From contig NZ_KB913037.1 of the NCBI RefSeq assembly GCF_000384295.1, positions 3,334,649 to 3,398,648 of the forward strand: a stretch of 64,000 nt of DNA. The letters are read 5' to 3'. The notes below the pieces were generated by a model. That model was not told the DNA's origin. It saw nothing but the letters and a program-made list of their open reading frames with translations, and did no database searches. Source of the stretch: Amycolatopsis balhimycina FH 1894. Lineage in GTDB: Bacteria > Actinomycetota > Actinomycetes > Mycobacteriales > Pseudonocardiaceae. Shown one piece after another: positions 1 to 7,891 of this stretch; within the stretch, counting starts at the first letter, position 1; the number at the start of each line of letters is the position of its first letter. Made by a program: the position numbers and the translations under genes.

Positions 1-120
1 GTCCGCTACCGGCTGCGCCGCGTGCAGGAGCTGACCAAGCGGGACCTCACCGACCCGGTCGACATCGGCGAGCTGTACGTCGCGCTCGAATCGGTGCGGC
101 TCGACCCGGAGCCATCGTAG
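1..120 (+). CDS. C-terminal end of a PucR-type transcriptional regulator (partial)
   Basis: Only the last 39 codons are in the window, in frame 1 and ending at TAG 118-120. The residues VRYRLRRVQELTKRDL resemble the recognition part of the PucR C-terminal helix-turn-helix (HTH_30), where TVRYRLRRIEELTG is typical. The fragment ends about 35 residues after the motif, as usual for the family. Family members are cytosolic activators or repressors, often of purine or amino-acid catabolism. The target cannot be told from this piece. The rest lies before position 1. Confidence 0.7.
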   Translation, partial: VRYRLRRVQELTKRDLTDPVDIGELYVALESVRLDPEPS

Positions 121-135
121 ATCGACAGCTACCGA

Positions 136-164
136 TTGACTTTCGATAGATCAGCGGCGATAGT
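136..164 (+). promoter_or_regulatory. leaderless promoter of the DUF2975 gene
   Basis: TTGACT (136-141), a 17-bp spacer and GATAGT (159-164) are followed by 6 nt and then ATG 171. No Shine-Dalgarno sequence precedes the ATG. Transcription would therefore start at or next to the start codon, the leaderless arrangement common in actinobacteria. The promoter call is by eye. Confidence 0.55.
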
Positions 165-170
165 CGACGC

Positions 171-650
171 ATGGTTACCGAGAAGTGGGCCGTCGCCGCA
201 CTCAGAATCTTCCTCGTCGTGCTCTTCGGCGTCCTCCTCGTCTTCCAGACGCTCTCCCTGCCGGGCGGGATCGCCTACCAGACGCAGCAGAACCCGCACG
301 ACGCGCCACTGCGCTGGCCGCTGACCATCATCGCGGTGTTCCTCGTGCTGTGCGTGCAGGTGATCCTCGTCGCGACCTGGAAGCTGCTGACGCTGGTCAA
401 GAAGGACCGGATCTTCACTCCGGTGTCCCTGAAGTGGGTCGACGTGATCGTCTGGGCCGTGGGCGCCGCGTGGCTGGTTTTCGCCTTCATGCTGATCTTC
501 GTCGTCTTCAACGCGGACGACCCCGGGATGCCGATGGTGCTGTTCCTGGTGACCGTCGGGATCACCGTGATCGAGCTGCTGATGCTGGTCATGCGCGCCC
601 TGCTGCGGCAGGCCACCGCGCTGCGCTCCGACATGGAAGCGGTCATCTGA
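171..650 (+). CDS. DUF2975 family membrane protein
   Basis: The product has 159 residues with four predicted membrane helices, at about 8-30, 50-73, 90-115 and 120-145, and short polar loops. The pattern and length match DUF2975 (YoaS-like) proteins, whose biochemical role is unknown. The stop overlaps the ATG of the next gene (ATGA at 650), so the two are translationally coupled. DUF2975 genes are very often paired with a small XRE-type regulator, exactly as here. ATG 171 is chosen because a promoter-like TTGACT-N17-GATAGT ends 6 nt before it. Confidence 0.85.
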   Translation: MVTEKWAVAALRIFLVVLFGVLLVFQTLSLPGGIAYQTQQNPHDAPLRWPLTIIAVFLVLCVQVILVATWKLLTLVKKDRIFTPVSLKWVDVIVWAVGAAWLVFAFMLIFVVFNADDPGMPMVLFLVTVGITVIELLMLVMRALLRQATALRSDMEAVI

Positions 651-868
651 TGCCGATCGTCGTGCGCATCGACGTCGAACTGGCCAAGCGCAAGATGAGC
701 GTCGGGGAGTTCGCCGAGAAGGTCGGGCTCACGCCCGCCAACATCGCCGTGCTGAAGAACGGGCGCGCCAAGGCCGTACGCTTCAGCACCCTGGAAGCCA
801 TGTGCCGGGTGCTCGGCTGCCAGCCCGGCGACCTGCTCGAATGGGTCGAGACGGAAGACGAAGACTAG
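650..868 (+). CDS. small XRE/Cro-type helix-turn-helix regulator (YozG-like)
   Basis: The product has 72 residues and is essentially one HTH domain: VGEFAEKVGLTPANIAVLKNG is the helix-turn-helix, followed by the FSTLEAMCRVLGCQPGDLL tail typical of the YozG subgroup. It overlaps the DUF2975 gene by the ATGA junction. In this widespread pair the regulator probably controls its own operon with the membrane protein. That role is inferred from context and the target is not shown by the sequence. Confidence 0.88.
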   Translation: MPIVVRIDVELAKRKMSVGEFAEKVGLTPANIAVLKNGRAKAVRFSTLEAMCRVLGCQPGDLLEWVETEDED

Positions 869-907
869 GCCAGGTCGGCGGCGCGTCACCGCCGTCACCG
901 GCCGAAG

Positions 908-1423
908 CTAGGCGGCGTCCGCTTCGACGAGGCGGGCCAGTTCCAGCAGGGCGCTTTCGAAGCCGGGGCCGGCGGTGAGCGCCACCGTGAGCGGACCCCC
1001 GCGCCGGTCCGTGCCCACCGGGAGCGTGACCGCCGGTTCCGTCCACTGAGGACGGCTCGAGCCTGCCGAGACGACGACGTCCGGCCGCTCGGGCGGGCGC
1101 CGGCGCCCGCCCGCGTCGAGGTCGAGCACGATATTGCCGTGCAAGGAAAGCAGCACGGCCACGTCCGCGACGGCGTCGCGCAGCTCGCGGTCGGCGATGG
1201 AGTCGGAGTGGGCGCCGATCGCCGGGCGGGACGGCTCGCCGTCGCGGGCGAGCCGCGGCACGATCGCCCCGAGGTCACCCCGGGCGCAGGTCAGTACCCG
1301 GATGCCGGGCACGCCCGCGAGGGGATCGGCGAGAGTGATGCCCGCGCTCGCGGCGGCCGCCACGATCCGGGCCCGCCAGCGCGCGGTCGCCGCGATGGCG
1401 ACCAGGGAAGGGTCCTGCGACAA
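908..1423 (-). CDS. amidase C-terminal-like protein, probably truncated
   Basis: The product has 171 residues from a TTG start at 1423, preceded by AGGAG at a suitable distance. The last 45 residues, with EPAVTLPVGTDRRGGPL followed by a Leu-rich LELARLVEA end, look like the C-terminus of amidase-signature enzymes. The Gly-Ser rich signature and catalytic Lys-Ser-Ser of active amidases are absent, and the length is about a third of a full amidase. Catalysis by the usual route is therefore not expected. It could be a decayed amidase or a small actinobacterial protein of unknown role. It runs opposite to its neighbours. Confidence 0.55.
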   Translation of the reverse strand: MSQDPSLVAIAATARWRARIVAAAASAGITLADPLAGVPGIRVLTCARGDLGAIVPRLARDGEPSRPAIGAHSDSIADRELRDAVADVAVLLSLHGNIVLDLDAGGRRRPPERPDVVVSAGSSRPQWTEPAVTLPVGTDRRGGPLTVALTAGPGFESALLELARLVEADAA

Positions 1424-1680
1424 CAGCGAGTTTCTCCTTTGCTCCTCCGGCGCGGCGGATGGGTGGATCGTCCGATGGTGGGCCCGCGCCCGTTGTGCCC
1501 GGGAACAAACATGTTTGGTCGATTGGTCCGAACGGCCGTGCCCATGCGGCCTTCCGGTCGCACCGGGTGTCTGTGACCGCGAGTCACACTTTGACGCGCG
1601 ACGTGGCGCGGGCCACTATCTGCGCACTGATTACCGCCGGGTAATTTGCGTGTATGGAGTAGTACAACCCAGGAGGACCG
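1424..1680. promoter_or_regulatory. divergent promoter region with a 17-bp dyad
   Basis: This 257-bp gap lies between the minus-strand amidase-like gene and the plus-strand DUF3068 gene. It holds a dyad TGTGAC-CGCGA-GTCACA at 1572-1588. Next come TTGACG (1591-1596) and a possible ACTATC -10 (1615-1620) reading right. A palindromic box follows at 1630-1645 and an AGGAGG ribosome site at 1671-1676. The promoter elements are weak matches. Confidence 0.4.
1630..1645. promoter_or_regulatory. MtrA-like box, site 1 of 5
   Basis: ATTACCGCCGGGTAAT is a perfect 6+4+6 inverted repeat, readable also as ATTAC-N6-GTAAT. It sits 35 bp before the DUF3068 start. The same half-sites and spacing recur at 3639, 6172, 7864 and 13383, each near a promoter or gene start in this locus. 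The spacing resembles the GTAAC-N6-GTAAC arrangement described for the actinobacterial response regulator MtrA. Confidence 0.5.
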
Positions 1681-2742
1681 TTGCGACGAGCTTTCGGCCT
1701 GATCTTGCTGGCGCTGGGGGTTTTCGCGGTCGCCGGGGCAGTGGTGCTGCCGACCTGCGTCTACCCGAAGCTCGCCAAGGTGCCGCTCGACCAGGATTCG
1801 ACGTCGGTGCTCGAAGGCACCGCGAGCAAGGTCCTCGCCGTGACCAACGACGGGTCCGGCCCGGTCACCAAGATCCGCGAGAACGCGAAACTGACCGCGA
1901 CCGGCCACGTGCAGGCGAACTTCGCCGCGCCGGAGATGCGCAAGGACACCGACTACGCGGTCTGGCTGCTGGCGGTGAAGGTCAAGGACGACGCCGACGA
2001 CGTCGTGGTCGCCGGGAGCAAGCGGCAGGTCTGCTTCAACCGGCGCACCGCCGAAGGCTACGAGCCGAACGGCGCGACGGACCCGAAGTGCGACGCCAAG
2101 AGCAGCTACGTCGTCGAACTGAAGGACAAGGCCAACAAGGACGGCGAGACGCCGGACGAGAAGAACGTCGAGAAGGCCCAGCCCGGCTTGAACTTCAAGT
2201 TCCCGTTCGACACCGAGCAGAAGGACTACAAGGTCTACGACGACAGCACCGGCGCCGCCGTCACCGCCAAGTACACCGGCACCGAGACGGTCAACGGGAT
2301 CGAGACCTACAAGTTCGTCCAGAACATCCCCGACACGAAGCTCGACTCGAAGAAGGTCCCCGGCTCGCTCATCGGCTCGGCGGAGTCGACCGTCACGGCC
2401 GACCTCTACTACCGCGGCGTCAACACGATGTGGGTGGAGCCGGTCACCGGGATCGAGGTGAAGCAGCAGCAACAGCAGCACCAGGAACTGCGGGCGGGCT
2501 CGAACACGACCGTCGTGTTCGACGGGACGCTCGCCTACAACGGCACGACGATCGCGCAGATGGTCGACCAGGTCGACGAGAACAAGGGCAAGCTGGAGTT
2601 CCTGTCGAGCACCGGTCCGCTGTGGCTCGGCATCGGCGGCGGGGTGCTGATCCTCGTCGCACTCTTCCTGCTGTTCCGCCGCCGTCCGGCCGCACCACCG
2701 GCGCCGAGGCAGCGACGCCAGGTGGATTTCGCCCGCACCTGA
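1681..2742 (+). CDS. DUF3068 (PorA-like) cell-envelope protein
   Basis: The product has 353 residues from a TTG start with AGGAGG five bases upstream. A single N-terminal membrane helix (about 5-28) is followed by a long extracytoplasmic beta-rich region, then a second helix (about 317-337) and a basic tail RRRPAAPPAPRQRR. This topology and the start (RRAFGLILLALGVFAVAGAVV) match DUF3068, a family restricted to actinobacteria. The M. tuberculosis member Rv0227c lies beside a methyltransferase, a glycosyltransferase and a membrane protein (Rv0224c-Rv0226c), the same company as here. The role is unproven but probably in envelope assembly. A run of Gln codons near 2464 encodes KQQQQQH. Confidence 0.85.
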   Translation: MRRAFGLILLALGVFAVAGAVVLPTCVYPKLAKVPLDQDSTSVLEGTASKVLAVTNDGSGPVTKIRENAKLTATGHVQANFAAPEMRKDTDYAVWLLAVKVKDDADDVVVAGSKRQVCFNRRTAEGYEPNGATDPKCDAKSSYVVELKDKANKDGETPDEKNVEKAQPGLNFKFPFDTEQKDYKVYDDSTGAAVTAKYTGTETVNGIETYKFVQNIPDTKLDSKKVPGSLIGSAESTVTADLYYRGVNTMWVEPVTGIEVKQQQQQHQELRAGSNTTVVFDGTLAYNGTTIAQMVDQVDENKGKLEFLSSTGPLWLGIGGGVLILVALFLLFRRRPAAPPAPRQRRQVDFART

Positions 2743-2751
2743 CTTTCTTTC

Positions 2752-2821
2752 GGGGGCTCCGGATGGCGGAGCCCCCGGTTGTCACAGCCGCGTTTCGGGG
2801 GTTCCGGGTGGCGGAGCCCCC
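2752..2821. terminator. two tandem hairpins between convergent genes
   Basis: A 10-bp stem GGGGGCTCCG/CGGAGCCCCC (2752-2761 and 2767-2776) is repeated as GGGGGTTCCG/CGGAGCCCCC (2797-2806 and 2812-2821). The second is followed by a smaller GGGGC-GAA-GCCCC stem. They lie between the converging ends at 2742 and 2845 and probably stop transcription from both sides. The repeated unit, ending in GGTTGTCAC, looks like a dispersed genomic repeat. Confidence 0.65.
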
Positions 2822-2844
2822 GGCCCGGGGCGAAGCCCCGGTTG

Positions 2845-3603
2845 TCACCGCCTGCGCAGGACCAGGACCAAATTCCAGGACGCTATTTCCCGCAGGCCGG
2901 GAACCCGCACGATCCACATCGCCCAGCTCGGGTGATACCGCGGATAACCGGCCACCAGATCGGCGAGCGGCGTCGCCTTCGCCCAGCGGAGCGCGGCGCC
3001 GACCGAAACCGGGAACAGGCTTTCCCCGAATTTGTTCTTGGGCTGCTTTCCGAGTTTGCGGAGATAGCGCTGCCTGGCGTAGTCGCCGCCGAGGAAGTGC
3101 CACGGCGCCGTCTCGTGGCCGCCCCACGGCGAATACCACGGCGTGAACGAGGCGAAGACCGTGCCACCGGGTTTGGTCACCCGGCACATCTCGTCGAGCA
3201 TGACCCACGGCTCCGACACGTGTTCGAGCACGTTCGACGAGTAGCAGACGTCGACGGAACCGCTGCGCACCGGCAGTTCCGTGCCGCTGGCACGGATCAT
3301 GTTCTCGCCGGGCTCGCCCCGCGCGGACAGTTCGCCGACGTCCGGGTCGAGGCCGAGGTACACCGCGCCGGCCGCGCGGAAGGCGTCCGAGAAATAGCCG
3401 GGACCCCCGCCGACGTCGAGCACCGTGCGGCCCGACAACGGAGCGTGCGACGCCAATTGCCGGACGGAGTCGGCGGCCAGCGCGGAATAGAAGCCGTCCG
3501 GGTCCGTCTGTTCGGTGAGGAACGTCCGGAACAGCGTCACGGAACGGCGGAACGTGGCTCGATGCGGCTGCGCCGTCGCGACGATAACAGGATTACCTAC
3601 CAT
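2845..3603 (-). CDS. class I SAM-dependent methyltransferase
   Basis: The product has 252 residues. Motif I is TVLDVGGGPGYFSDAF (about 59-74), the acidic residue after strand 2 is in YLGLDPDVGE, and the post-motif SVDVCYSSNVLEHVSEPW is typical of the Methyltransf_11 class. The region ASFTPWYSPWGGHETAPWHF lines the expected active site. Its place beside DUF3068 and GT4 genes matches mycobacterial Rv0224c (from memory). It probably methylates an envelope glycan or lipid precursor in the cytosol. It is divergent from the glycosyltransferase across an 82-bp promoter region. Confidence 0.85.
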   Translation of the reverse strand: MVGNPVIVATAQPHRATFRRSVTLFRTFLTEQTDPDGFYSALAADSVRQLASHAPLSGRTVLDVGGGPGYFSDAFRAAGAVYLGLDPDVGELSARGEPGENMIRASGTELPVRSGSVDVCYSSNVLEHVSEPWVMLDEMCRVTKPGGTVFASFTPWYSPWGGHETAPWHFLGGDYARQRYLRKLGKQPKNKFGESLFPVSVGAALRWAKATPLADLVAGYPRYHPSWAMWIVRVPGLREIASWNLVLVLRRR

Positions 3604-3638
3604 TGAACCGTCGCTTTCCCGAATACGTTCATCTAGGG

Positions 3639-3654
3639 TGTACGCACCAGTAAC
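3639..3654. promoter_or_regulatory. MtrA-like box, site 2 of 5
   Basis: TGTACGCACCAGTAAC lies between the divergent methyltransferase and GT4 genes, and differs at only two positions from the box at 6172-6187. It lies within CTAGG...CCTAG arms (3633-3658). TAACCT at 3651-3656 could be the -10 box of the GT4 gene. Confidence 0.45.
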
Positions 3655-3685
3655 CTAGCATCGTCGCAGGAGTTTGGATAACCCG

Positions 3686-4843
3686 ATGGAACGTCCTCGT
3701 GTGCTCCTCGTCAACTGGCGCGACACCGGCCACCCCGAAGGCGGCGGGTCGGAGCGGTACGTCGAGCGGATGGCCGAAGGGCTCGCGAGAGCGGGGTACC
3801 GAGTCGAGATCCAGTGCGCCGCCTACGCCGGCGCGACCGCGGGCGAGTGGCGCGACGGCGTCCGCTACCGGCGGCGGGGCAACAAGTTCGGCGTCTACAC
3901 GCACGCCCTGCGCGCGATCCGGCGGGCCCGCGCGGACCTCGTGGTGGACGTGCAGAACGGCATGCCGTTCTTCGCGCGGCTGGTCGCCGGCTGCCCGGTG
4001 CTGGTGCTCGTGCACCACGTCCACAAGGAACAGTGGATCAGCGCGCTCGGCGAGACGCTGGGCCGGGTCGGCTGGTGGATCGAGTCGTGGCTGGCGCCGC
4101 GGCTGTTCCGCAAGTGCCGCTACGTCACGGTTTCCGAGGTCACCAAGGCCGAGCTGGCCGGGCTCGGCATCGGCGGCGAGCGCGTCACCGTGGTGCCGAA
4201 CGGCCTCGACGCACCGCCGCCGTGCACCTCCGGCCGGGACCCCGAACCCACCCTGGTCGCGGTGAGCAGGCTGGTGCCGCACAAGCGGATCGAGCACGCC
4301 ATCGACGTCGTTGCGCGGCTGGCGGGGCGCTGGCCGTCCCTGCGGCTGGAGGTCGTCGGCCAGGGACCGTGGGACGAGGTGCTGCGCGCGCACGCGGCCG
4401 AGCGCGGCGTCGCGGACCGGGTCGTCCTGCACGGCTGGGTCGACGAGCAGGCCAAGCACGAGATCCTCGCGCGGTCGTGGGTGCACCTGTGCCCGTCGGT
4501 CAAGGAGGGCTGGGGCATCGTCATCATGGAGGCCGCGGCGCACGGCGTGCCGTCGGTCGCCTACCGCGCCGCCGGCGGCGTCGCCGAGTCCATCGTGGAG
4601 GGTCACACCGGCTTGCTGGCGGAGGATTTCGAGGATTTCACCGCCCGCGTCGACGGCCTGCTCGCCGACGCGCCGGCCCGCACGGAGATGGGCCTGGCCG
4701 GCGCCGAGCGTGCCGGCCAGTACAGCTGGGACTCAAGCGCCTGCCAGTTCGAGTCGCTGGTCCGCGACGTCTCCGGCCGTCCCGCACCCCGCCCCCGGGT
4801 CCTGACCCCGCACCGCGTCGCGCAGCGGCCCGTGATGTCGTGA
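3686..4843 (+). CDS. GT4-type glycosyltransferase
   Basis: The product has 385 residues. The N-terminal domain carries GHPEGGGSERYVERM, the acceptor-side Gly-rich loop. The C-terminal domain has VAVSRLVPHKRIEHAID and the GT4 signature EGWGIVIME, with the E-x7-E pair at residues 274 and 282. It would move a sugar from a nucleotide donor to an envelope precursor on the inner face of the membrane. ATG 3686 is preferred over the in-frame TTG 3674 because the only ribosome site (AGGAG, 3668-3672) would touch the TTG. The synteny matches Rv0225. Its TGA (4841-4843) lies inside a terminator hairpin arm. Confidence 0.9.
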   Translation: MERPRVLLVNWRDTGHPEGGGSERYVERMAEGLARAGYRVEIQCAAYAGATAGEWRDGVRYRRRGNKFGVYTHALRAIRRARADLVVDVQNGMPFFARLVAGCPVLVLVHHVHKEQWISALGETLGRVGWWIESWLAPRLFRKCRYVTVSEVTKAELAGLGIGGERVTVVPNGLDAPPPCTSGRDPEPTLVAVSRLVPHKRIEHAIDVVARLAGRWPSLRLEVVGQGPWDEVLRAHAAERGVADRVVLHGWVDEQAKHEILARSWVHLCPSVKEGWGIVIMEAAAHGVPSVAYRAAGGVAESIVEGHTGLLAEDFEDFTARVDGLLADAPARTEMGLAGAERAGQYSWDSSACQFESLVRDVSGRPAPRPRVLTPHRVAQRPVMS

Positions 4844-4887
4844 ACGACTCTTTCCTGTCGTCCGATGACAGGAAAGAGTCGTTCACG
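4839..4887. terminator. 21-bp perfect hairpin terminator shared by convergent genes
   Basis: Arms 4839-4859 and 4867-4887 are perfectly complementary with a 7-nt loop, and pairing continues outward with one mismatch. The left arm contains the GT4 stop codon and the right arm ends directly against the stop of the acyltransferase-like gene. Bidirectional termination is likely. The arm sequence (GTGAACGACTCTTTCC...) looks like a dispersed repeat. Confidence 0.8.
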
Positions 4888-5943
4888 TCATGGCCGCGCG
4901 GCCTGGTCGCGGACCGCGTCGCGGAACTCGTCCAGCAGCCGCGTGGCGGCGGGCGCGTCGAAGTCCTTACGGCGGGCGCGCACCGTCACGGTGGTGGTGC
5001 CGCCGGTCGTGGCCGCGCCGAAGGCCACTCCGGAGCGCCCGCTCGCGGCCGGGTAGAACGCGAGTGAGCGCACGGTGTCCCCAGTGGACACCACGCCGAG
5101 GTTCGACACCAGGAACGTCGAGCCGAGCCTGCTCGCCAGCAGCCGGGTGCCCAGGCGAGCGAGCCTGCTGCTGCGGGCGGGGAAGTCCGGCTCCGGAGGT
5201 TGCCCGGCGAGGACCGCGGCGACGTCCGCGTCCGGGCCGAGCCGCAGCCGGAAGAACGCGCTGTCGTGCACCGGTTCCGGCGCCGCTCCGGACCGTCGCG
5301 ACGCACCCACCGCCGCCACCACGCGAGCGGTTCGCTTGCCGTGCGCGCGGTTCCAGCGTTCCGTGGCGCGGACGGCGGCCGCGACGAACCCCGCGGCTCC
5401 CCAGCGCAACCGCGGCTCGTGGTGGGCGGCGAAGACGTCTCCGGCGGCCGCCGCGGCACGGTCTGGGGTAATCCGGCCCGGAGGCGCGAAAAGCGCCTCA
5501 GCGAGCCGCTGAAGGGCCGAAAGAGCAAAGGACCTGCCACCGGGGCGTTCGCCGATCCCGCGCGCCCCCGAGGAAACCGGGACGTCGAGGAGGATGCCCA
5601 GCAGGGACAGCAGACCGAGGCCGTCGAGGGCGCCGTGGTGGGCGGCGACGAGCAAGGTGGGTTCGCCGGTGCAGACGGCGACGCGGACGAGCGGCTCGGC
5701 GCGTTCGTAGGGCACCGAAGCGAAGCGGTCGCGGACGGCGGGCAGGTCGGCCGTCACCTCGATTTCGGGCAGCACACCGAGGTGCGGGTACTGCTGGATC
5801 GCGGCGGCCAGCCGGGTGCGGAGCTTTTCCGGTTCGGGTGCGGCCGCGGCGAGATCCGCTTCGAGGAGGATGCTCCAGGAAACGGTGGGGTCGCCGTAGA
5901 GCCCGACGACGCGGTGGGCGTGGTCGGAGGCGAGCCGGGTCAC
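4888..5943 (-). CDS. CoA-dependent acyltransferase-like (condensation-fold) protein
   Basis: The product has 351 residues from GTG 5943. Residues 102-108 are HHGALDG, the HHxxxDG catalytic motif of the condensation/PapA/WS-DGAT superfamily, in which the second His is the general base. The later segment STFLVSNLGVVSTGD resembles the DFGWG-side strand of these proteins but lacks a clear DFGWG. At 351 residues it is shorter than PapA proteins (about 420). It is the last gene of a tight three-gene operon, 3 bp after the DUF2613 gene. Acylation of a lipoglycan or glycolipid made by this locus is the likely role. The substrate is unknown. Confidence 0.7.
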   Translation of the reverse strand: MTRLASDHAHRVVGLYGDPTVSWSILLEADLAAAAPEPEKLRTRLAAAIQQYPHLGVLPEIEVTADLPAVRDRFASVPYERAEPLVRVAVCTGEPTLLVAAHHGALDGLGLLSLLGILLDVPVSSGARGIGERPGGRSFALSALQRLAEALFAPPGRITPDRAAAAAGDVFAAHHEPRLRWGAAGFVAAAVRATERWNRAHGKRTARVVAAVGASRRSGAAPEPVHDSAFFRLRLGPDADVAAVLAGQPPEPDFPARSSRLARLGTRLLASRLGSTFLVSNLGVVSTGDTVRSLAFYPAASGRSGVAFGAATTGGTTTVTVRARRKDFDAPAATRLLDEFRDAVRDQAARP

Positions 5944-5946
5944 GCG

Positions 5947-6129
5947 TCAGCGGTCCCCGTAGATCTTGTTCGGGTGGTCGGCAGGGTTGTACTTCACCTG
6001 CGCGTTCAGCTTCTCCTGCACCTGGGCGGAGCTGTCCGGGTCGGCGCTGCTGATGAGCGCGAACCCCGCTCCGGTCGCCGTGCCGCCCCCGATGATGATG
6101 GCGGCGATGACGCCGATGACCGTGCCCAC
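5947..6129 (-). CDS. DUF2613 small membrane protein (Rv0236A-like)
   Basis: The product has 60 residues from GTG 6129. One N-terminal glycine-rich hydrophobic helix (about 3-27) is followed by a short extracytoplasmic tail ending NPADHPNKIYGDR. Length and pattern match DUF2613, whose mycobacterial member Rv0236A is adjacent to aftD. It sits 3 bp from both neighbours in the operon, so co-expression is certain if the operon is real. It may be a small partner of one of the membrane glycosyltransferases. No activity is known. Confidence 0.85.
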   Translation of the reverse strand: MGTVIGVIAAIIIGGGTATGAGFALISSADPDSSAQVQEKLNAQVKYNPADHPNKIYGDR

Positions 6130-6132
6130 GTG

Positions 6133-7821
6133 TCACTCCTTCCGCGGCGGGGAGTTCCTGCCGCGGCCCAATGTACGCATCGGTAACATGCGGCACAACA
6201 GTGCGACGCACAGCAACGTCAGCGCTACTCCGTTCGCCACGACGGCGGGCGCCCACGAAATCCCTTTCACCCCGGGCACACCGGGCGTCCGGTAGAGCGT
6301 CAGCCAGGCCCCGGACCACGCCGGCGTCGCGTCGGCGAGCAACCGCGAGTCGACGTCACCGGGCGTCCCGTGTTCGACGAGGATCCAGCCGATGCCCTCG
6401 GCGGTGAGCTCCCGCGCGGACGTCGCGGCGCGGACGTCCCCGATCCGCGGGTCTTCGCCGGCGACGCGCTCGGTGCCGACGATCAGGGTGTCGTCCATCA
6501 GCACGGGTTTCGGCAGGGCACGCGGCGCCGGGTCGAGCTGCGTGCGGCCGTCGTTCCAGGCGAACCCGCGGAACGCCGAGAGCGGCAACGTCAGCACGTC
6601 GCCCGGCCGGTCGTCGGCACCGAGCACTTCGGACACCACCCGCCAGTCGTCCGGGTACTGTGCGGTGCCGAGCCGGCCCCAGCCGGCCCACGCCAGGTCC
6701 GGCATGGTGAGCAGCGGGAAGGCGGCCGCCGCGGCCACCAGCGCGACGCGGCCACGGGAGGTCCGCAGTTTCGCCGCCGCGGCTTCGACGGCCAGCGCGA
6801 ACCCCAGCGCGAGCGGCAACGCCCACCAGGCGACCCACTTCTGGGCGTCCCGCAGCAGTCCGGCGCCGGGCACGTGCCGCGTCGCCGCGGCCAGCAGCGC
6901 GTCCCCGCCCGGCAGGGTCGCCAGCGACGCCAGCAGGACGCCGGCGAGGCCGAGGGCGGACAGGGACCACGCCGGCGCCTTCCCCCACCTCTTCGCGAGC
7001 GGGCCGAGCCCGGCGGCCGCGATCGCGACGACGACGAGCGTCAGCACCGGGATCAGCGGCATGGCCCGGCTGCCGGGCACCGTTTCGGCGTTCCAGATGC
7101 CCCCCAGCCCGAGCACGCTGAGCAGCGCTGGCCCCCAGCTTTCGGCGCGGGCGCTGAACGCCGCGACGCCGGCCGGGTCGGAGTACGTGCCACCGGCGTC
7201 GAGGAGCGTCGGCAGCAGCCACGGCAGGTTCAGCGCGACGGCGATGGCGAGCGTCGGCCAGAGCCGCCGCGACCCGGCGGCCACGACCATGACGGCGGCG
7301 GCCAGCACCCCGCCCGGCGGCGTCAGGACGGCCGGGGCGCACGCGATCACCAGCTTCGGCAGGGCGTTCGGTTCGTGCCTGCGCACCGCGAGCCCGGCCC
7401 CGGCGATCCACGGGAGGCACGCGTACGTCAGCAGCAACGGCCAGTGGCCGATGAACAGCCGCTCCGCGACGTACGGCGTCCAGGCGTACGCCGTCGCGGC
7501 GACGAGCCGGGTGCCGGTGTGTTCGGTGGGGACGAGCCGCCCGGCGCCCAGTGCGGCGAAGAAGACGGCCAGGAGCAGGACGATTTTCTGGACGACGTCG
7601 CCGGGCAGCACGGTGGTGGCGAGCGCGACGGCGGCGTCGGCGGGGACGGACCGCGGCAGGGTGCTTCCGAGCCCGAAGGCGTCCGGCACGAAGTACTGGC
7701 GCGGCGCGAAAACCATGTCGTAGCTCAGGACGAACCCGCGGCCCAGCAGCGGCGCGCAGACGGCGAAGGCCAGTACGGCGGACAGCACGGGAAGTGCGAA
7801 CCGCCTGCCCGGTGCGTCCAC
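6133..7821 (-). CDS. multi-spanning membrane protein, probably GT-C glycosyltransferase-like
   Basis: The product has 562 residues from GTG 7821 with an AAGGAAGG ribosome site. About 12 membrane helices fill the first 380 residues. The first external loop carries acidic residues (SYDMVFAPRQYFVPDAFGLG) where GT-C enzymes place their catalytic Asp. A soluble region of about 130 residues precedes a last helix near the C-terminus (about 530-550). The size, the neighbours and the first-loop pattern resemble mycobacterial Rv0226c (from memory). A polyprenyl-phosphate-sugar-dependent transferase of the envelope locus is likely, but the catalytic residue is not proven. Confidence 0.75.
   Translation of the reverse strand: MDAPGRRFALPVLSAVLAFAVCAPLLGRGFVLSYDMVFAPRQYFVPDAFGLGSTLPRSVPADAAVALATTVLPGDVVQKIVLLLAVFFAALGAGRLVPTEHTGTRLVAATAYAWTPYVAERLFIGHWPLLLTYACLPWIAGAGLAVRRHEPNALPKLVIACAPAVLTPPGGVLAAAVMVVAAGSRRLWPTLAIAVALNLPWLLPTLLDAGGTYSDPAGVAAFSARAESWGPALLSVLGLGGIWNAETVPGSRAMPLIPVLTLVVVAIAAAGLGPLAKRWGKAPAWSLSALGLAGVLLASLATLPGGDALLAAATRHVPGAGLLRDAQKWVAWWALPLALGFALAVEAAAAKLRTSRGRVALVAAAAAFPLLTMPDLAWAGWGRLGTAQYPDDWRVVSEVLGADDRPGDVLTLPLSAFRGFAWNDGRTQLDPAPRALPKPVLMDDTLIVGTERVAGEDPRIGDVRAATSARELTAEGIGWILVEHGTPGDVDSRLLADATPAWSGAWLTLYRTPGVPGVKGISWAPAVVANGVALTLLCVALLCRMLPMRTLGRGRNSPPRKE
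6172..6187. promoter_or_regulatory. MtrA-like box, site 3 of 5
   Basis: TGTACGCATCGGTAAC lies inside the 3' end of the 562-residue membrane-protein gene, 43 bp before the DUF2613 start. It is nearly identical to site 2. It could mark an internal promoter for the DUF2613/acyltransferase pair. Confidence 0.35.
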
Positions 7822-7863
7822 TGCCCTTCCTTTCCGTTGCCCGCGCGGTTAAGGTCCCTGGTC

Positions 7864-7879
7864 ATTACTCGCCAGTAAT
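7864..7879. promoter_or_regulatory. MtrA-like box, site 4 of 5
   Basis: ATTACTCGCCAGTAAT is a perfect 6+4+6 inverted repeat, with C and G extending it by one pair. It is in the 70-bp gap between the divergent membrane-protein (start 7821) and flippase-like (start 7892) genes, so one regulator could act on both. Confidence 0.5.
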
Positions 7880-7891
7880 GGGAGTCCCCCG

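Noticed and set aside
1572..1588. CRP/FNR-type binding site (TGTGA...TCACA)
   Set aside because: The half-sites are 7 bp apart rather than the required 6, so it is only recorded as a dyad.
3674..3685. Upstream TTG start for the GT4 gene
   Set aside because: The only ribosome site ends one base before the TTG. ATG 3686 is spaced acceptably.
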